Origin: Paenibacillus assamensis DSM 18201
GTDB taxonomy: Bacteria; Bacillota; Bacilli; Paenibacillales; Paenibacillaceae
Assembly: GCF_000422445.1 (NCBI RefSeq)
Contig: NZ_KE383837.1
Location: forward strand, 248,001-312,000
Direction: 5' to 3'
Length of the DNA: 64,000 bases
Below the pieces are notes generated by a model. That model was given only the letters and a program-made list of their open reading frames with translations, was not told the origin of the DNA and made no database searches. The position numbers were made by a program, and so were the translations under genes. Below are positions 9,095-19,034 of the stretch, one piece after another; position 1 is the stretch's first letter, and the number at the start of each line of letters is the position of its first letter.

Positions 9095-9120
9095 GAAACA
9101 GCAGGATATCCTGCTGTTTC
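9095..9120 (-). terminator. Perfect 26-base palindrome between trmFO and hslV
   Basis: GAAACAGCAGGAT is followed directly by its reverse complement, giving a 13-bp stem, then a T-rich stretch (TTTCTTTTC) on the minus strand. It could be a partial terminator after trmFO or an mRNA processing hairpin at the 5' end of hslVU. The absence of a loop in the perfect palindrome means the real hairpin must open its tip. Confidence 0.5.
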
Positions 9121-9128
9121 TATATACG

Positions 9129-10457
9129 TTATGATGAATGAATCGTTTCAAGCTCTTCTTTAAAGATACGAATCGATTCCAACGCTCGTTGTGCAAGCGC
9201 GTCATTTTTATCTTTTTTATTACGAATACGTGTTTCAAGCGCAGGGAACAAACCAAAGTTCGCATTCATTGGCTGGAAATGCTTCGAATCTGCAGTCGTA
9301 ATATATTGTGCCATACTTCCTAGTGCAGATTCTTTCGGTAGCGTTACACACTCTTTTCCTAGCGCTAATCTAGCGGCGTTCAAGCCTGCAATCATACCAG
9401 ATGCTGCGGACTCTACATAACCTTCAACACCAGTCATCTGTCCAGCAAAGAACAACGACGGACGGCCTTTAAACTGATAAGTTGGCTCCAACAACTTTGG
9501 AGAGTTAATGAACGTGTTGCGATGCATAACACCATAGCGTACAATTTCAGCGTTCTCAAGACCTGGAATCATACGGAATACACGCTTCTGCTCTCCCCAT
9601 TTCAAATGAGTCTGGAAGCCGACCATATTGTACAGCGTGCCTGCTGCATTATCTTGACGAAGTTGAATAACTGCAAATGGAATTTTGCCCGTCTTTGGAT
9701 CAGGAAGCCCTACTGGCTTCATAGGTCCGAACAGAGCCGTTTGTTTGCCTCGTTTCATCATAACTTCAATCGGCATGCAACCTTCGAAGTAAATTTCCTT
9801 TTCGAACTCTTTCAGCTCTGCCTTCTCAGCCGTAATCAAGGCCTCATAGAATGCATTGAATTCCTCTTCTGTCATGGGACAGTTCAAATAGGCTGCCTCG
9901 CCCTTATCGTAGCGGGATGCAAGATATACTTTGTCCATGTCGATACTGTCTTTGTCAATAATAGGCGCAGCTGCATCATAGAAATAGAAATATTCCTCAC
10001 CCATCAAGTCTTTAATTTGCTGGGACAAAGCTGGCGAAGTCAAAGGACCTGTAGCAATGACAGTAATCCCATCCAATGGAATAGACTCCATCTCTTCATT
10101 ACGTACTTCAATTAAAGGATGATTTTTGAGTGTCTCTGTAATTTCACCAGAGAAGCCGTCACGGTCTACCGCTAAGGCTCCACCAGCTGGAACAGCATGC
10201 TTATCAGCAGCTTGAAGTACTAAAGAATTCATCATGCGCATTTCTTCTTTAATAACACCTACTGCATTTGTCAAGCCATTTGCTCGCAAGCTATTAGAAC
10301 AAACAAGCTCTGCAAATTGATCGGTGTGATGAGCTGGTGTCTTACGCACCGGTCTCATCTCGTATAAAGTAACAGGGACCCCCTGCTGTGCTATTTGCCA
10401 TGCCGCTTCACTGCCCGCTAAGCCGGCACCAATGACGGTTACTCTCGGCTTATCCAT
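9129..10457 (-). CDS. trmFO: Folate-dependent tRNA (m5U54) methyltransferase TrmFO
   Basis: 442 residues. The N-terminal FAD-binding motif [16 protein letters not shown] and the following YEMRP fit TrmFO (formerly Gid), which uses methylene-tetrahydrofolate and FADH2 to make ribothymidine at position 54 of the tRNA T-loop. Other family blocks are [11 protein letters not shown] and [16 protein letters not shown]. It lies between topA and hslV, as in Bacillus subtilis, except that the xerC/codV gene usually found after it is missing here. Confidence 0.97.
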   Translation of the reverse strand: MDKPRVTVIGAGLAGSEAAWQIAQQGVPVTLYEMRPVRKTPAHHTDQFAELVCSNSLRANGLTNAVGVIKEEMRMMNSLVLQAADKHAVPAGGALAVDRDGFSGEITETLKNHPLIEVRNEEMESIPLDGITVIATGPLTSPALSQQIKDLMGEEYFYFYDAAAPIIDKDSIDMDKVYLASRYDKGEAAYLNCPMTEEEFNAFYEALITAEKAELKEFEKEIYFEGCMPIEVMMKRGKQTALFGPMKPVGLPDPKTGKIPFAVIQLRQDNAAGTLYNMVGFQTHLKWGEQKRVFRMIPGLENAEIVRYGVMHRNTFINSPKLLEPTYQFKGRPSLFFAGQMTGVEGYVESAASGMIAGLNAARLALGKECVTLPKESALGSMAQYITTADSKHFQPMNANFGLFPALETRIRNKKDKNDALAQRALESIRIFKEELETIHSS

Positions 10458-10507
10458 CTATGATGTACCCCTCTCCATTGTTACAAACTGTATCTGTAAC
10501 GATTCAA

Positions 10508-12598
10508 CTATTCTTCTTCTGATTCTTGTAACACTTCGTTATGTTCACACTGCGTACATTGCAGCTTCGTCCCTTGCTTGGAACGTTTCTCCACCATTAA
10601 CTTGCCACAGCTTGGACATGGCTTCGAAGATGGTTTATCCCACATTACGTGGTCACATTCTGGATAACGATCGCAACCGTAAAATACGCGTCCTTTCTTG
10701 CTTCGACGCTCCACGAGCTTACCTTCGTGGCAAGTTGGACACGCTACACCTGTATCTTTAACAATCGGCTTCGCATTACGGCAATCAGGGAAACCTGAGC
10801 AAGCAAGAAACTTGCCGAATCTGCCAATCTTATACACGAAATGTCTACCACATTTTTCACATATTTCATCGGATACTTCATCTTCAATTTCTATTTCTTT
10901 CATTTCTTCTTCAGCAACTTCCAGTCGCTTCTCAAATGATTCATAGAAATTGCTTAGTACTTTATCCCACTGCTGATGGCCATCTTCTACTTGGTCGAGA
11001 TCTTCTTCCATATGTGCTGTAAATTCTGCATCAAGAATTTCGGGGAAGAATTCTTCCATTTGTTGAATGACCAACTCACCAAGCTCTGTCGGAACAAACT
11101 TCTTCTCCTCAATTGCCACATAGCCACGCTTCTGAATCGTCTCCAACGTAGGAGAATACGTACTAGGTCGGCCTATGCCGAGCTCTTCAAGCGTCTTAAT
11201 CATACGCGCTTCCGTATATCGCGGCGGAGGCTGTGTAAAGTGCTGCTTAGGCTCGATAGCTTCCTGTTGCAATTTGTCTCCAACCGTTAATGGTGGAAGC
11301 AGCTTATCCGTTTCTACTGTACCATCATCGTTTCCTTCTACGTAAACCTTCATAAAGCCTGGGAAGCGTACCTTGGAACCATTTGCGCGGAACAAAGCTC
11401 CTCCAGCCAGCAAATCCACTGTCATTGTATCCATAACAGCAGATGTCATTTGGCTCGCTACGAACCGTTCCCAGATAAGCTTATACAAGCGAAGCTGGTC
11501 GCGGGACAAGAAAGGCTTCAACGTTTCAGGATCACGAAGAACAGAGGTAGGTCGAATCGCCTCATGCGCATCTTGTGCATTTGCAGCTTTCTTAGCATAT
11601 TGACGTGGTGTTTCTGGTACGTAATCTGCTCCGAACTTTTCACTCAAGTAAGTACCCGCTTCTTCTTGGGCAACTGGAGAAACACGCGTCGAATCTGTAC
11701 GCATATACGTAATAAGACCAACGGTACCCTCTTTACCTAAGTCAACCCCTTCATATAATTGCTGTGCCACAGACATCGTCTTACCAGCACGGAAATTCAA
11801 TTTGCGGGCTGCCTCTTGCTGCAAGGAACTCGTTGTAAATGGTGGCGAAGGATGACGTAGACGTTCTTTCTCCTTCACTTCTTTTACTTCAAAAGCCTGC
11901 TTCCCGATAGCATCCATAATTGCAGATACATCAGCCTGAGAGCCCAGTTCCTTCTTCTCTCCGTTCATGCTGTGGAACTTTGCTTCAATCGGAGATTTGT
12001 CACTCTTCAGCATCGCTGTTATGGTCCAGTATTCCTCTGGGACAAACATGTTAATTTCATTCTCGCGGTCCATTATGAGTTTGACTGCTACGGATTGGAC
12101 ACGTCCAGCAGACAACCCCTTTTTCACCTTTTTCCAAAGCAATGGACTAATTTTGTAACCGACCAAACGGTCAAGGATACGTCTCGCTTGCTGTGCATGC
12201 ACGAGGTCCATATTAATTTGACGCGGTGTCTTAAACGCATCCTTCACCGCTTGCTTCGTTATCTCATTGAAAACAACTCGACATGGCTCTGCTTCATCCA
12301 ATTCCAATACATGAGCAAGATGCCATGCGATTGCTTCTCCTTCGCGATCGGGGTCAGCCGCGAGATAAACTTTTTTTACTTTTTTGCGTGCATCTCTTAG
12401 TTCCTTAAGAACAGAGCCTTTGCCACGGATCGTAATATATTTGGGATTGAAGTTGTTATCCACTTCTACTCCAATCTGACTCTTCGGCAAATCACGCACA
12501 TGGCCCATTGATGCTTTAACAATATATTTACTACCTAAGTACTTGCCAATGGATTTGGCCTTAGTTGGTGATTCTACAATAACTAGTGAATCTGCCAT
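10508..12598 (-). CDS. topA: DNA topoisomerase I
   Basis: 696 residues from ATG 12598 ([20 protein letters not shown]), preceded by GAGGAGG; the upstream in-frame codon at 12625 lacks this spacing. The enzyme relaxes negative supercoils by single-strand passage. The Toprim domain is at about residues 1-115 ([14 protein letters not shown] holds the acidic residues), the active-site tyrosine lies in [12 protein letters not shown], and three C-terminal four-cysteine zinc ribbons are visible (CEKCG...C, CPTC...C, CPSCG...CTQC). It is adjacent to dprA and trmFO, the usual order. Confidence 0.97.
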   Translation of the reverse strand: MADSLVIVESPTKAKSIGKYLGSKYIVKASMGHVRDLPKSQIGVEVDNNFNPKYITIRGKGSVLKELRDARKKVKKVYLAADPDREGEAIAWHLAHVLELDEAEPCRVVFNEITKQAVKDAFKTPRQINMDLVHAQQARRILDRLVGYKISPLLWKKVKKGLSAGRVQSVAVKLIMDRENEINMFVPEEYWTITAMLKSDKSPIEAKFHSMNGEKKELGSQADVSAIMDAIGKQAFEVKEVKEKERLRHPSPPFTTSSLQQEAARKLNFRAGKTMSVAQQLYEGVDLGKEGTVGLITYMRTDSTRVSPVAQEEAGTYLSEKFGADYVPETPRQYAKKAANAQDAHEAIRPTSVLRDPETLKPFLSRDQLRLYKLIWERFVASQMTSAVMDTMTVDLLAGGALFRANGSKVRFPGFMKVYVEGNDDGTVETDKLLPPLTVGDKLQQEAIEPKQHFTQPPPRYTEARMIKTLEELGIGRPSTYSPTLETIQKRGYVAIEEKKFVPTELGELVIQQMEEFFPEILDAEFTAHMEEDLDQVEDGHQQWDKVLSNFYESFEKRLEVAEEEMKEIEIEDEVSDEICEKCGRHFVYKIGRFGKFLACSGFPDCRNAKPIVKDTGVACPTCHEGKLVERRSKKGRVFYGCDRYPECDHVMWDKPSSKPCPSCGKLMVEKRSKQGTKLQCTQCEHNEVLQESEEE

Positions 12599-12660
12599 AG
12601 GCGCATCCTCCTCTCCGACAACCAATCAATACTATCCTATAATTCCTAGAGAATAATCAT

Positions 12661-13779
12661 TCATATTGAACGATACACTCCAGGCTGATGTTCATAAATA
12701 CGTTTCTTTATTTGCAAGGATAACAAATGCTGATGCAAATCCGCAAATGGCATACCACTCTGCTGAAATAGCTCATCAAGTGAACAGTCTTGCCCACTAA
12801 TGATATGAAATAGTAATTGCTCCATGTCATTCAGCCATTCATTAGCTTTCACATCTACGACCGTTTCATTATTGTATGACTGAGGCAGGCTTGTCAACAG
12901 GTGAACGTATTCTTCCACAATATCCCCTGCCGTTGCAACCGGTTTAGCCCCTTGCTTCAACAATTCGAATGTCCCTGCTGATTTAGGCGAAGTAACAGGG
13001 CCTGGTACTGCGAATATATCTCGCGATGCTTCTAGCGCAAACTGCGCTGTAATAAGCGCCCCACTTCTAACGGCAGCTTCAACAACGACTGTTCCTAAAC
13101 TAAGTCCAGCAATAATACGGTTGCGTCGCGGAAACATTCCAGGATGCCCTGGAGTTCCTAACGGATATTCGGATATGACCAAGCCAGAAGCTGCTATTTT
13201 ATCTGCTAAATGATTGTGCTGAGCCGGATAAATCGCGTCACAGCTCGTACCGAGTACGGCTATCGTTTGCCCTTTATTGAGCGCTCCTTCATGACTCGCT
13301 GCATCAATGCCGCGTGCGAGCCCGCTAACAACGACTAATCCTTGCTCTGTCAATTGTGAAGATAAAGACTTTGCCACCGTTTTACCATAGACAGTTGGGT
13401 TTCGTGTGCCTACCATAGCAATGGAATATAGCTCTGCCACCGACCATGATCCACGGCCATACAACACCCAAGGTGGCTCATGAATTTCTTTCAAACATTC
13501 AGGGTAGCTTTCATCATACATCGTAATCCAATCTATACCCGATTTATACGTCAACTCTAACCTTTTTTGCAAATGACTTGTCGTGTACCCTCCTGCGAGG
13601 CGCTGTGCATAAGCAGGTTTAAATCCTGCATCTACCCATTCTGCGCCTGGTCGATCAAGCCATGCAGACAATTGCTCGCAACCAAGCAGTTTGATGCAGG
13701 TGTCGATCGTATGCCACCCTACACCCTTAATTTGATGCAGGCCAAACAAACAATCTTGAATTCTCCACATTCGACTCAT
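12661..13779 (-). CDS. dprA: DNA processing protein DprA (Smf)
   Basis: 372 residues, starting at ATG 13779 after AGGAGG. DprA protects incoming single-stranded DNA and loads RecA during natural transformation. The Rossmann-like core includes MVGTRNPTVYGK, VVSGLARGIDAASHEGAL, ISEYPLGTPGHPGMFPRRNRIIAGLS and VPGPVTSPKSAGTFELLKQGA, all family hallmarks (the longest shown is broken into its parts: 'SEYPLGTPGHPGMFPRRNR' and 'IIAGLS'). A C-terminal winged-helix-like segment (about 315-372) is present. With comM nearby it marks a possible competence function. Confidence 0.95.
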   Translation of the reverse strand: MSRMWRIQDCLFGLHQIKGVGWHTIDTCIKLLGCEQLSAWLDRPGAEWVDAGFKPAYAQRLAGGYTTSHLQKRLELTYKSGIDWITMYDESYPECLKEIHEPPWVLYGRGSWSVAELYSIAMVGTRNPTVYGKTVAKSLSSQLTEQGLVVVSGLARGIDAASHEGALNKGQTIAVLGTSCDAIYPAQHNHLADKIAASGLVISEYPLGTPGHPGMFPRRNRIIAGLSLGTVVVEAAVRSGALITAQFALEASRDIFAVPGPVTSPKSAGTFELLKQGAKPVATAGDIVEEYVHLLTSLPQSYNNETVVDVKANEWLNDMEQLLFHIISGQDCSLDELFQQSGMPFADLHQHLLSLQIKKRIYEHQPGVYRSI

Positions 13780-14083
13780 CTTCTTTCCTCCTCTTACAGA
13801 TGAAGGAAGCTCGTCAACCGCTCCCCTTATTTTGCTTTACCTTAAGACAGAATGCAAGTATACGTTTACATACGGATATCTCAACTTTTCAATATTTCCT
13901 ACAAATCCCTTATACGACACCTACAAATTTGAGTGCCAGTCAATACTTCTCCTCTTTTCAGTTGTAAAATAAAATTTCAAACATTACATGTTTATCCCCT
14001 CAATCGACGTAATGCATAAAAAAAAGCAACCTCTCACACGAATGTGCAAAAGGTTGCTTACCTTGTTTAACTACGATATTTAA
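13780..14083. other. Intergenic region between sucD and dprA
   Basis: 304 bases without a credible gene. It contains the terminator after sucD (14017-14060) and, toward dprA, AT-rich sequence in which I see no convincing promoter: one TTGACT and one TATAAG are present on the minus strand but 23 bases apart. Confidence 0.6.
14017..14060 (-). terminator. Rho-independent terminator after sucCD
   Basis: AAGCAACCT (14024-14032) pairs with AGGTTGCTT (14051-14059), with an inner CACA/TGTG pairing, followed on the minus strand by a run of T. It ends the sucC-sucD transcript. Confidence 0.85.
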
Positions 14084-15022
14084 TTATGCGTGTTGATGCG
14101 TAATGCAGTCTTTCAACATACCCTTCTCTTCAAGGACACGAACCAACGTAGATCCCATCTCGGAAGGTGTAGGCGCTACTTGGATACCACACGCTTCAAG
14201 TACAGCGATTTTTTCAGCAGCTGTTCCTTTGCCGCCAGAAATAATTGCTCCAGCATGTCCCATGCGTTTCCCTGGAGGCGCTGTTGCACCACCAATGAAA
14301 CCAACAACAGGTTTCTTCATGTTAGCTTTAACCCACTCTGCCGCTTCTTCTTCAGCTGTACCACCGATTTCACCGATCATAATAACCGCATATGTTTCAG
14401 GGTCATCATTGAAACGACTCAAAATATCGATGAACTCAGAACCTTTAACGGGGTCACCACCGATACCAACAGCAGAAGACTGCCCAATACCGCGTGTTGT
14501 CAACTGATGAACAGCCTCATAAGTCAAAGTTCCACTACGGGATACAACACCAACATGACCTGGTGCATGGATGTATCCAGGCATGATGCCAATTTTGCAC
14601 TCGCCTGGTGTGATTACGCCTGGACAGTTCGGTCCGATAAGAACCGTACGTTTGCCTTCCATATAGCGCTTCACTTTTACCATATCAAGAACAGGAATTC
14701 CTTCTGTAATACAAATAACGAGATCCAGGTCCGCATCTACTGCTTCCATAATTGCATCTGCAGCGAATGGAGGAGCTACGTAAATAACACTAGCTGTAGC
14801 GCCTGTCTGTTGCTTAGCTTCTACAACTGTGTTGTATACAGGAAGTTTAACTTCCTTACCGTTTTCAAGCGTAATGTCCACCGTTGTACCACCTTTACCT
14901 GGTGTTACACCGCCGACCATTTGTGTACCATATTCAAGAGCGCCCTTCGCATGGAATAGTCCTGTAGCGCCCGTAATTCCTTGTGTAATGACTTTGGTTT
15001 CTTTGTTAATTAAGATACTCAT
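14084..15022 (-). CDS. sucD: Succinyl-CoA synthetase alpha subunit
   Basis: 312 residues. The alpha subunit binds CoA and carries the histidine that is phosphorylated during the ATP/ADP-linked interconversion of succinyl-CoA and succinate in the TCA cycle. The CoA-binding Rossmann part has [20 protein letters not shown], the ligase signature includes [20 protein letters not shown], and the active His is in [15 protein letters not shown]. It lies 26 bases after sucC in the same operon. The sucCD-dprA order matches Bacillus. Confidence 0.97.
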   Translation of the reverse strand: MSILINKETKVITQGITGATGLFHAKGALEYGTQMVGGVTPGKGGTTVDITLENGKEVKLPVYNTVVEAKQQTGATASVIYVAPPFAADAIMEAVDADLDLVICITEGIPVLDMVKVKRYMEGKRTVLIGPNCPGVITPGECKIGIMPGYIHAPGHVGVVSRSGTLTYEAVHQLTTRGIGQSSAVGIGGDPVKGSEFIDILSRFNDDPETYAVIMIGEIGGTAEEEAAEWVKANMKKPVVGFIGGATAPPGKRMGHAGAIISGGKGTAAEKIAVLEACGIQVAPTPSEMGSTLVRVLEEKGMLKDCITHQHA

Positions 15023-15048
15023 CGCACATCCACCTCTCGTTCGCCAGA

Positions 15049-16209
15049 TTATTGAACCAAAGCGACAATTTTTTGCGCTCCGTCAGCCATGGAATCCGCT
15101 GCTACAATGTTCAGGCCGGATTCGTTCAAGATGCGTTTACCAATCTCAACGTTCGTACCTTCCAAGCGTACGACTAGTGGACGGCTCAAGCCAACTTGCT
15201 TCGCCGCTTCAACAACACCGTTCGCAATAACATCACAACGCATAATGCCGCCGAAGATATTAACGAAAATACCTTTAACATTCGGATCAGACAAAATGAT
15301 CTTGAACGCTTCTGTAACCTTCTCAGTCGTCGCACCGCCCCCAACATCAAGGAAGTTAGCCGGTTCGCCGCCATAATACTTAATAATATCCATTGTGGAC
15401 ATTGCAAGTCCTGCACCATTAACCATACAGCCAATGTTGCCGTCTAGTGCAATGTAGCTCAAATCATATTTGGAAGCTTCGATTTCTTTCTCATCTTCTT
15501 CATCAAGATCACGATACTCTAAAATATCTTTATGGCGATACAATGCGTTGGAATCGAAGTTCAACTTCGCATCCAATGCCATAACTTGTCCGTCGCCAGT
15601 AACAACTAGAGGGTTGATCTCTGCGATAGAGCAATCTTTATCTACGAAAGCTTGGTACAGAGCCAACATGAACTTCACTGCTTTGTTCACAAGCTCTCCT
15701 GGGATATTGATATCATAAGCCAATTTACGTGCTTGGAACATTTGAAGTCCTACAGCTGGATCAACCACAACTTTAATGATTTTTTCAGGTGTATGTTCAG
15801 CTACCTCTTCAATGTCCATACCGCCTTCTTCAGAACCCATCATAACGACGCGGCCTGTCGCACGGTCTACTACGATACCGATATAGTATTCTTTCTTAAT
15901 ATCACAGCCTTGCTCTATTAAGAGACGCTTAACTTCCTTACCTTCAGGGCCAGTCTGATGTGTAACAAGCACTTTACCTAGTATTTCGCTAGCATAAGCA
16001 CGAACTTCATCTAGGCTCTTCGCAACTTTAACACCGCCTGCTTTACCACGGCCCCCTGCATGTATCTGAGCCTTAACAACAACTACCGATGTACCTAGTT
16101 CTTCTGCAGCTTGCACGGCCTCATCCACGCTGAACGCAACTTTACCACTCGGTACAGCAACGCCGTATTGTTTTAATACTTCTTTGCCTTGATATTCATG
16201 GATATTCAT
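15049..16209 (-). CDS. sucC: Succinyl-CoA synthetase beta subunit
   Basis: 386 residues. The beta subunit supplies the nucleotide-binding ATP-grasp domain and partners SucD. The start [33 protein letters not shown], the loop region [18 protein letters not shown] and the C-terminal [18 protein letters not shown] are all characteristic. First gene of the sucCD operon; upstream lie a catabolite-response-like palindrome and a Spo0A-box-like site. Confidence 0.97.
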   Translation of the reverse strand: MNIHEYQGKEVLKQYGVAVPSGKVAFSVDEAVQAAEELGTSVVVVKAQIHAGGRGKAGGVKVAKSLDEVRAYASEILGKVLVTHQTGPEGKEVKRLLIEQGCDIKKEYYIGIVVDRATGRVVMMGSEEGGMDIEEVAEHTPEKIIKVVVDPAVGLQMFQARKLAYDINIPGELVNKAVKFMLALYQAFVDKDCSIAEINPLVVTGDGQVMALDAKLNFDSNALYRHKDILEYRDLDEEDEKEIEASKYDLSYIALDGNIGCMVNGAGLAMSTMDIIKYYGGEPANFLDVGGGATTEKVTEAFKIILSDPNVKGIFVNIFGGIMRCDVIANGVVEAAKQVGLSRPLVVRLEGTNVEIGKRILNESGLNIVAADSMADGAQKIVALVQ

Positions 16210-16283
16210 TGTGCATCCCCCTATCCGAATCGTATGGGTTAGAATGATAATGCTTATGCAGCCAAGCTAATGCTCCTTGCATA

Positions 16284-16292
16284 TTTCGACAA
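16284..16292 (-). promoter_or_regulatory. Spo0A-box-like site upstream of sucC
   Basis: On the minus strand this reads TTGTCGAAA, holding a perfect TGTCGAA core, about 80 bases before the sucC start. A single box; binding is only inferred. Confidence 0.35.
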
Positions 16293-16405
16293 CTGTGTCG
16301 TTAACAGAGGAACGGTTAATACTAAGGTCTGCTGCAATAATAATACAAGTGCATGTCAAGGAATGGACGGTAATTCCAACCAATCCGAACACATTGTAAC
16401 ATGTT

Positions 16406-16421
16406 TTTAAAGCGCTTTCCT
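16406..16421 (-). promoter_or_regulatory. cre-like site (CcpA) upstream of sucC
   Basis: The core AAAGCGCTTT is a perfect palindrome and, with the flanking G and AA, resembles the CcpA catabolite response element. TCA-cycle genes are known CcpA targets in Bacillales, which makes carbon repression of sucCD plausible. Confidence 0.5.
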
Positions 16422-16686
16422 ACCATAATTATTACAAAATACACATTTGTTTGATATCAAATTCATCTCTCAATGAGATAGATCCCTTTTTTTAGTTCTT
16501 TTAGCATACGTTCTCAGTAGCTATTCGCACCAAAACTAGTAAAAATCTATCAGCTAGTTGACGAAAAATGTGTTTCTTCCATATAATATATCACAAATTG
16601 AGATTATTCGCGCTTGGATAAGGAAGCACCTTTCTTGCGCATTCCTTTACTACTATTCGGAATGTGAAAGAAGAGGTGTTTTTATT

Positions 16687-18234
16687 ATGTATGGAAGCAT
16701 ATGGAGTGCAGCTGTATATGGAGTCGAAGGTCGTATGATTCAAATGGAGTTTGACATTTCTTCAGGATTACCGCATGTCGCAGTAGTAGGCTTACCTGAT
16801 GCAGCAGTGAGGGAATCTATCGATCGAGTCCGAAGTTCAGTACGCAATTGCGGCTGGAAATTTCCTTTGGAGCGCATAACAATCAATTTAGCTCCCGCTG
16901 ATCTGCGTAAAGAAGGTACGTCTTACGACTTGGCTATGGCAATTGGTATCCTTGGTACTAGTGGGCAACTCGATTTATCCCCTTTTCGAAATATGCTAGT
17001 GGCTGGTGAATTAGCCTTAGACGGAACGACACGCCCAATCCCAGGAATATTATCTTTAGTTGATGAGGCGAGAAGACAAGGCATTACACAAGTACTCGTT
17101 CCAAGTGACAACGCACCTGAAGCTGTATTGGTAAGTGGAATAGAGGTGTATAGCCTATCTACATTGGCACAAATTCGACAGGTGACAGACAGCGCTGGCA
17201 GCTTGTCCAGTCTTTTGTTCTCCCCTCATTTATCCTACTCACCATCCATGACCAAAGTCGGATTACCGGACGACGGGCATGAAGACTATGCGGAGGTTCG
17301 TGGTCAAGAACATGCCAAACGAGCAATGACTGTTGCCGCTGCTGGCATGCACAACATTTTGCTTAGCGGTCCTCCTGGGACGGGCAAAACGATGCTTATA
17401 CGACGCCTCCCGACAATATTGCCGCCGTTATCAGAAGACGAAGCATTGGAAGTGTCCAAGCTGTACAGTGTTTCTGGCAAATGGGAGCAATCATCAACAG
17501 GATTGATTCAAATGAGACCTTTCCGTGCTCCCCATCATTCCATTTCTCCTGCTGGATTAATTGGCGGAGGAAGCATTCCTAAGCCCGGTGAGATTAGTCT
17601 CGCTCATCGAGGTGTATTGTTTTTAGACGAACTTCCCGAATTCCCGCGTCAGACGTTAGAAGTGCTGCGACAACCGCTCGAGGATCGGCATGTTACAATT
17701 AGCCGCACACGAGCCGTCTATCGCTTCCCTGCGCATTTTATGCTGGCTGCTAGTATGAATCCTTGTCCTTGCGGCCATTATCAAGCCACTGAACACTCTA
17801 TATGCATTTGCACACCCGCACGCCTGCATCATTATCGCGCGCGCCTATCAGGGCCCTTGTTAGATCGAATTGATATGCAGCTAGAAGTGCCTCGTATCTC
17901 ATTGAACAACACCAATAACAAAGTGATCGATTCCGTTCAATTGCGGGAACAGGTCATGCTAGCTCATGAAAGACAGCTGCACCGCTATCGTCATTTGCCA
18001 CTACGGTTCAACAGTGAATTAAGAGGTTCTTGGCTCCAGCAGTATTGCGCCCTTTCTACAGCGTCATCTACTATGCTTCAACAGGTGTATGATGAGCTTG
18101 GGCTAAGCATTCGTGCTCACGATCGCATCCTCAAGCTCGCACGAACGATTGCAGATTTAGAAGATTGCGAACAGATCGAAATCGGACATTTAGCAGAGGC
18201 GATCAGCTATCGCAAACTTGATAGACCTGCATAA
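16687..18234 (+). CDS. ComM/YifB family Mg-chelatase-like AAA ATPase
   Basis: 515 residues from ATG 16687 (MYGSIWSAAVYGVEGRMIQM), which follows GAGGTG and fits the family start. Members are hexameric AAA+ helicases; ComM promotes branch migration during natural transformation in Gram-negative species. Order: N-terminal Lon-like domain (about 1-170), Walker A SGPPGTGKTMLIRRLP at about 225, 'HRGVLFLDELPEFPR' as Walker B, a four-cysteine block (CPCGHYQ...CIC) and a C-terminal lid domain. It stands alone on the plus strand. Its function in Firmicutes is not settled. Confidence 0.93.
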   Translation: MYGSIWSAAVYGVEGRMIQMEFDISSGLPHVAVVGLPDAAVRESIDRVRSSVRNCGWKFPLERITINLAPADLRKEGTSYDLAMAIGILGTSGQLDLSPFRNMLVAGELALDGTTRPIPGILSLVDEARRQGITQVLVPSDNAPEAVLVSGIEVYSLSTLAQIRQVTDSAGSLSSLLFSPHLSYSPSMTKVGLPDDGHEDYAEVRGQEHAKRAMTVAAAGMHNILLSGPPGTGKTMLIRRLPTILPPLSEDEALEVSKLYSVSGKWEQSSTGLIQMRPFRAPHHSISPAGLIGGGSIPKPGEISLAHRGVLFLDELPEFPRQTLEVLRQPLEDRHVTISRTRAVYRFPAHFMLAASMNPCPCGHYQATEHSICICTPARLHHYRARLSGPLLDRIDMQLEVPRISLNNTNNKVIDSVQLREQVMLAHERQLHRYRHLPLRFNSELRGSWLQQYCALSTASSTMLQQVYDELGLSIRAHDRILKLARTIADLEDCEQIEIGHLAEAISYRKLDRPA

Positions 18235-18387
18235 TGTATTTCAAACGTTCATGTATGTAAGCGTAATTCTGGTGTAGTAATAGAGCCAGCGGGTTTGTAC
18301 TTTAGACAACCTGAATACTACGGCTATCGTAATCACTCTAACGAGTGCAGTAGAACCTATTTTGTTAAAATGGACGAGTTTTGAATA

Positions 18388-18478
18388 GTAACGGGTGTCA
18401 CAGCGCTTATTCGACAGAAAGAGTAAGTATGTGCTTCAGTTTGGCTAAATTAAGCTCATCTACACCCGTTACCTTTTT
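18388..18478 (+). terminator. Long-loop terminator-like hairpin after comM
   Basis: GTAACGGGTGT (18388-18398) and ACACCCGTTAC (18462-18472) are perfect reverse complements, and the second arm is followed by CTTTTTAA. The 63-base loop is unusual for a simple terminator, so this may be an RNA with internal structure. Confidence 0.5.
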
Positions 18479-18720
18479 AAAATGGGCGATACAGCGCAAG
18501 TAACGTCAACAGCGCCCGTTAGAGGTAGTCTACCTATTTGAAAAATGAAATGCGGATAATACATGAACACGCGAACACGAAGCTTAAACTTAGATTGAGT
18601 TTTCACAGAGAATAGATATAACAACTAGAACGATATGCATAATATGTTGATTCAGCAATCAAGCTGCTGTTATTTTGCGATTCAATATACTCCTCTACTT
18701 TAAACCAAGCTAATTTTGAA

Positions 18721-18770
18721 AATACGCCGCTAGCAACAGCAACCATACATGCTGTCAATAGCGGCGTATT
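18721..18770. repeat. 11-bp inverted repeat with nested inner stem
   Basis: AATACGCCGCT (18721-18731) pairs with AGCGGCGTATT (18760-18770), and inside the loop ACAGCA pairs with TGCTGT. A strong two-part hairpin with no clear T-run on either strand; possibly the remnant of a terminator or a structured RNA. Confidence 0.6.
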
Positions 18771-18890
18771 CGTATTCAAAAGAATGTATGTTGACAGCAG
18801 CACATGACCGTCTCCTGCTACTTTTCACATTGAACAGACCGAACAAAAGATTAAATCATAGCCGCCTAACGTATTGTAATTGACTCTTTA

Positions 18891-18986
18891 CAGATCATAC
18901 ATCACAGTTTATCATTGCAGTTCATACTTCACAATTCATACCTTCCAGTTTATCATTCCAGTTCACGCTTCGCAGTTCATACTTCA
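18891..18986. repeat. Seven imperfect 13-14-base tandem repeats
   Basis: Units resembling CAGTTCATACTTCA begin at 18891, 18905, 18918, 18932, 18946, 18959 and 18973. The last six form two copies of a 41-base higher-order unit (18905-18945 and 18946-18986). There are no spacers, so it is not a CRISPR. Confidence 0.75.
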
Positions 18987-19034
18987 TATCTCTATCTATA
19001 GAACCTCTGATAAGTGTCAGAACTAGAACTATAT

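Larger units (their letters stand above)
16210..16686. other. Divergent intergenic region sucC / comM
   Basis: 477 bases between two divergent genes. It contains a cre-like palindrome (16409-16418), a TGTCGAA box facing sucC (16284-16292) and AT-rich sequence. An open frame extends comM upstream to 16558, but its residues (Arg/Tyr/Cys-rich) do not resemble the ComM N-terminus. I see no clear pair of promoter hexamers. Confidence 0.5.
18235..19034. other. 800-base intergenic region with hairpins and short repeats
   Basis: No convincing gene. It holds a long-loop terminator-like inverted repeat (18388-18478), a second one (GGGCG...CGCCC, about 18483-18515), an 11-bp hairpin at 18721-18770 and a short tandem repeat array at 18891-18986. 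A 66-codon minus-strand frame at 18603-18803 overlaps the hairpin and lacks a ribosome binding site, so I do not call it. Confidence 0.6.

Noticed and set aside
9522-10115. 197-codon plus-strand frame
   Set aside because: Lies entirely opposite trmFO, no ribosome binding site, Cys/His/Asn-rich composition typical of an antisense frame.
14090-14959. 289-codon plus-strand frame
   Set aside because: Entirely opposite sucD; the protein is Cys/Arg/Asn/Thr-rich and has no family features.
18603-18803. 66-codon minus-strand frame
   Set aside because: Overlaps the strong hairpin at 18721-18770 and lacks a ribosome binding site.
18891-18986. Possible CRISPR array
   Set aside because: Units of 13-14 bases are contiguous with no spacers, and no cas gene is present.
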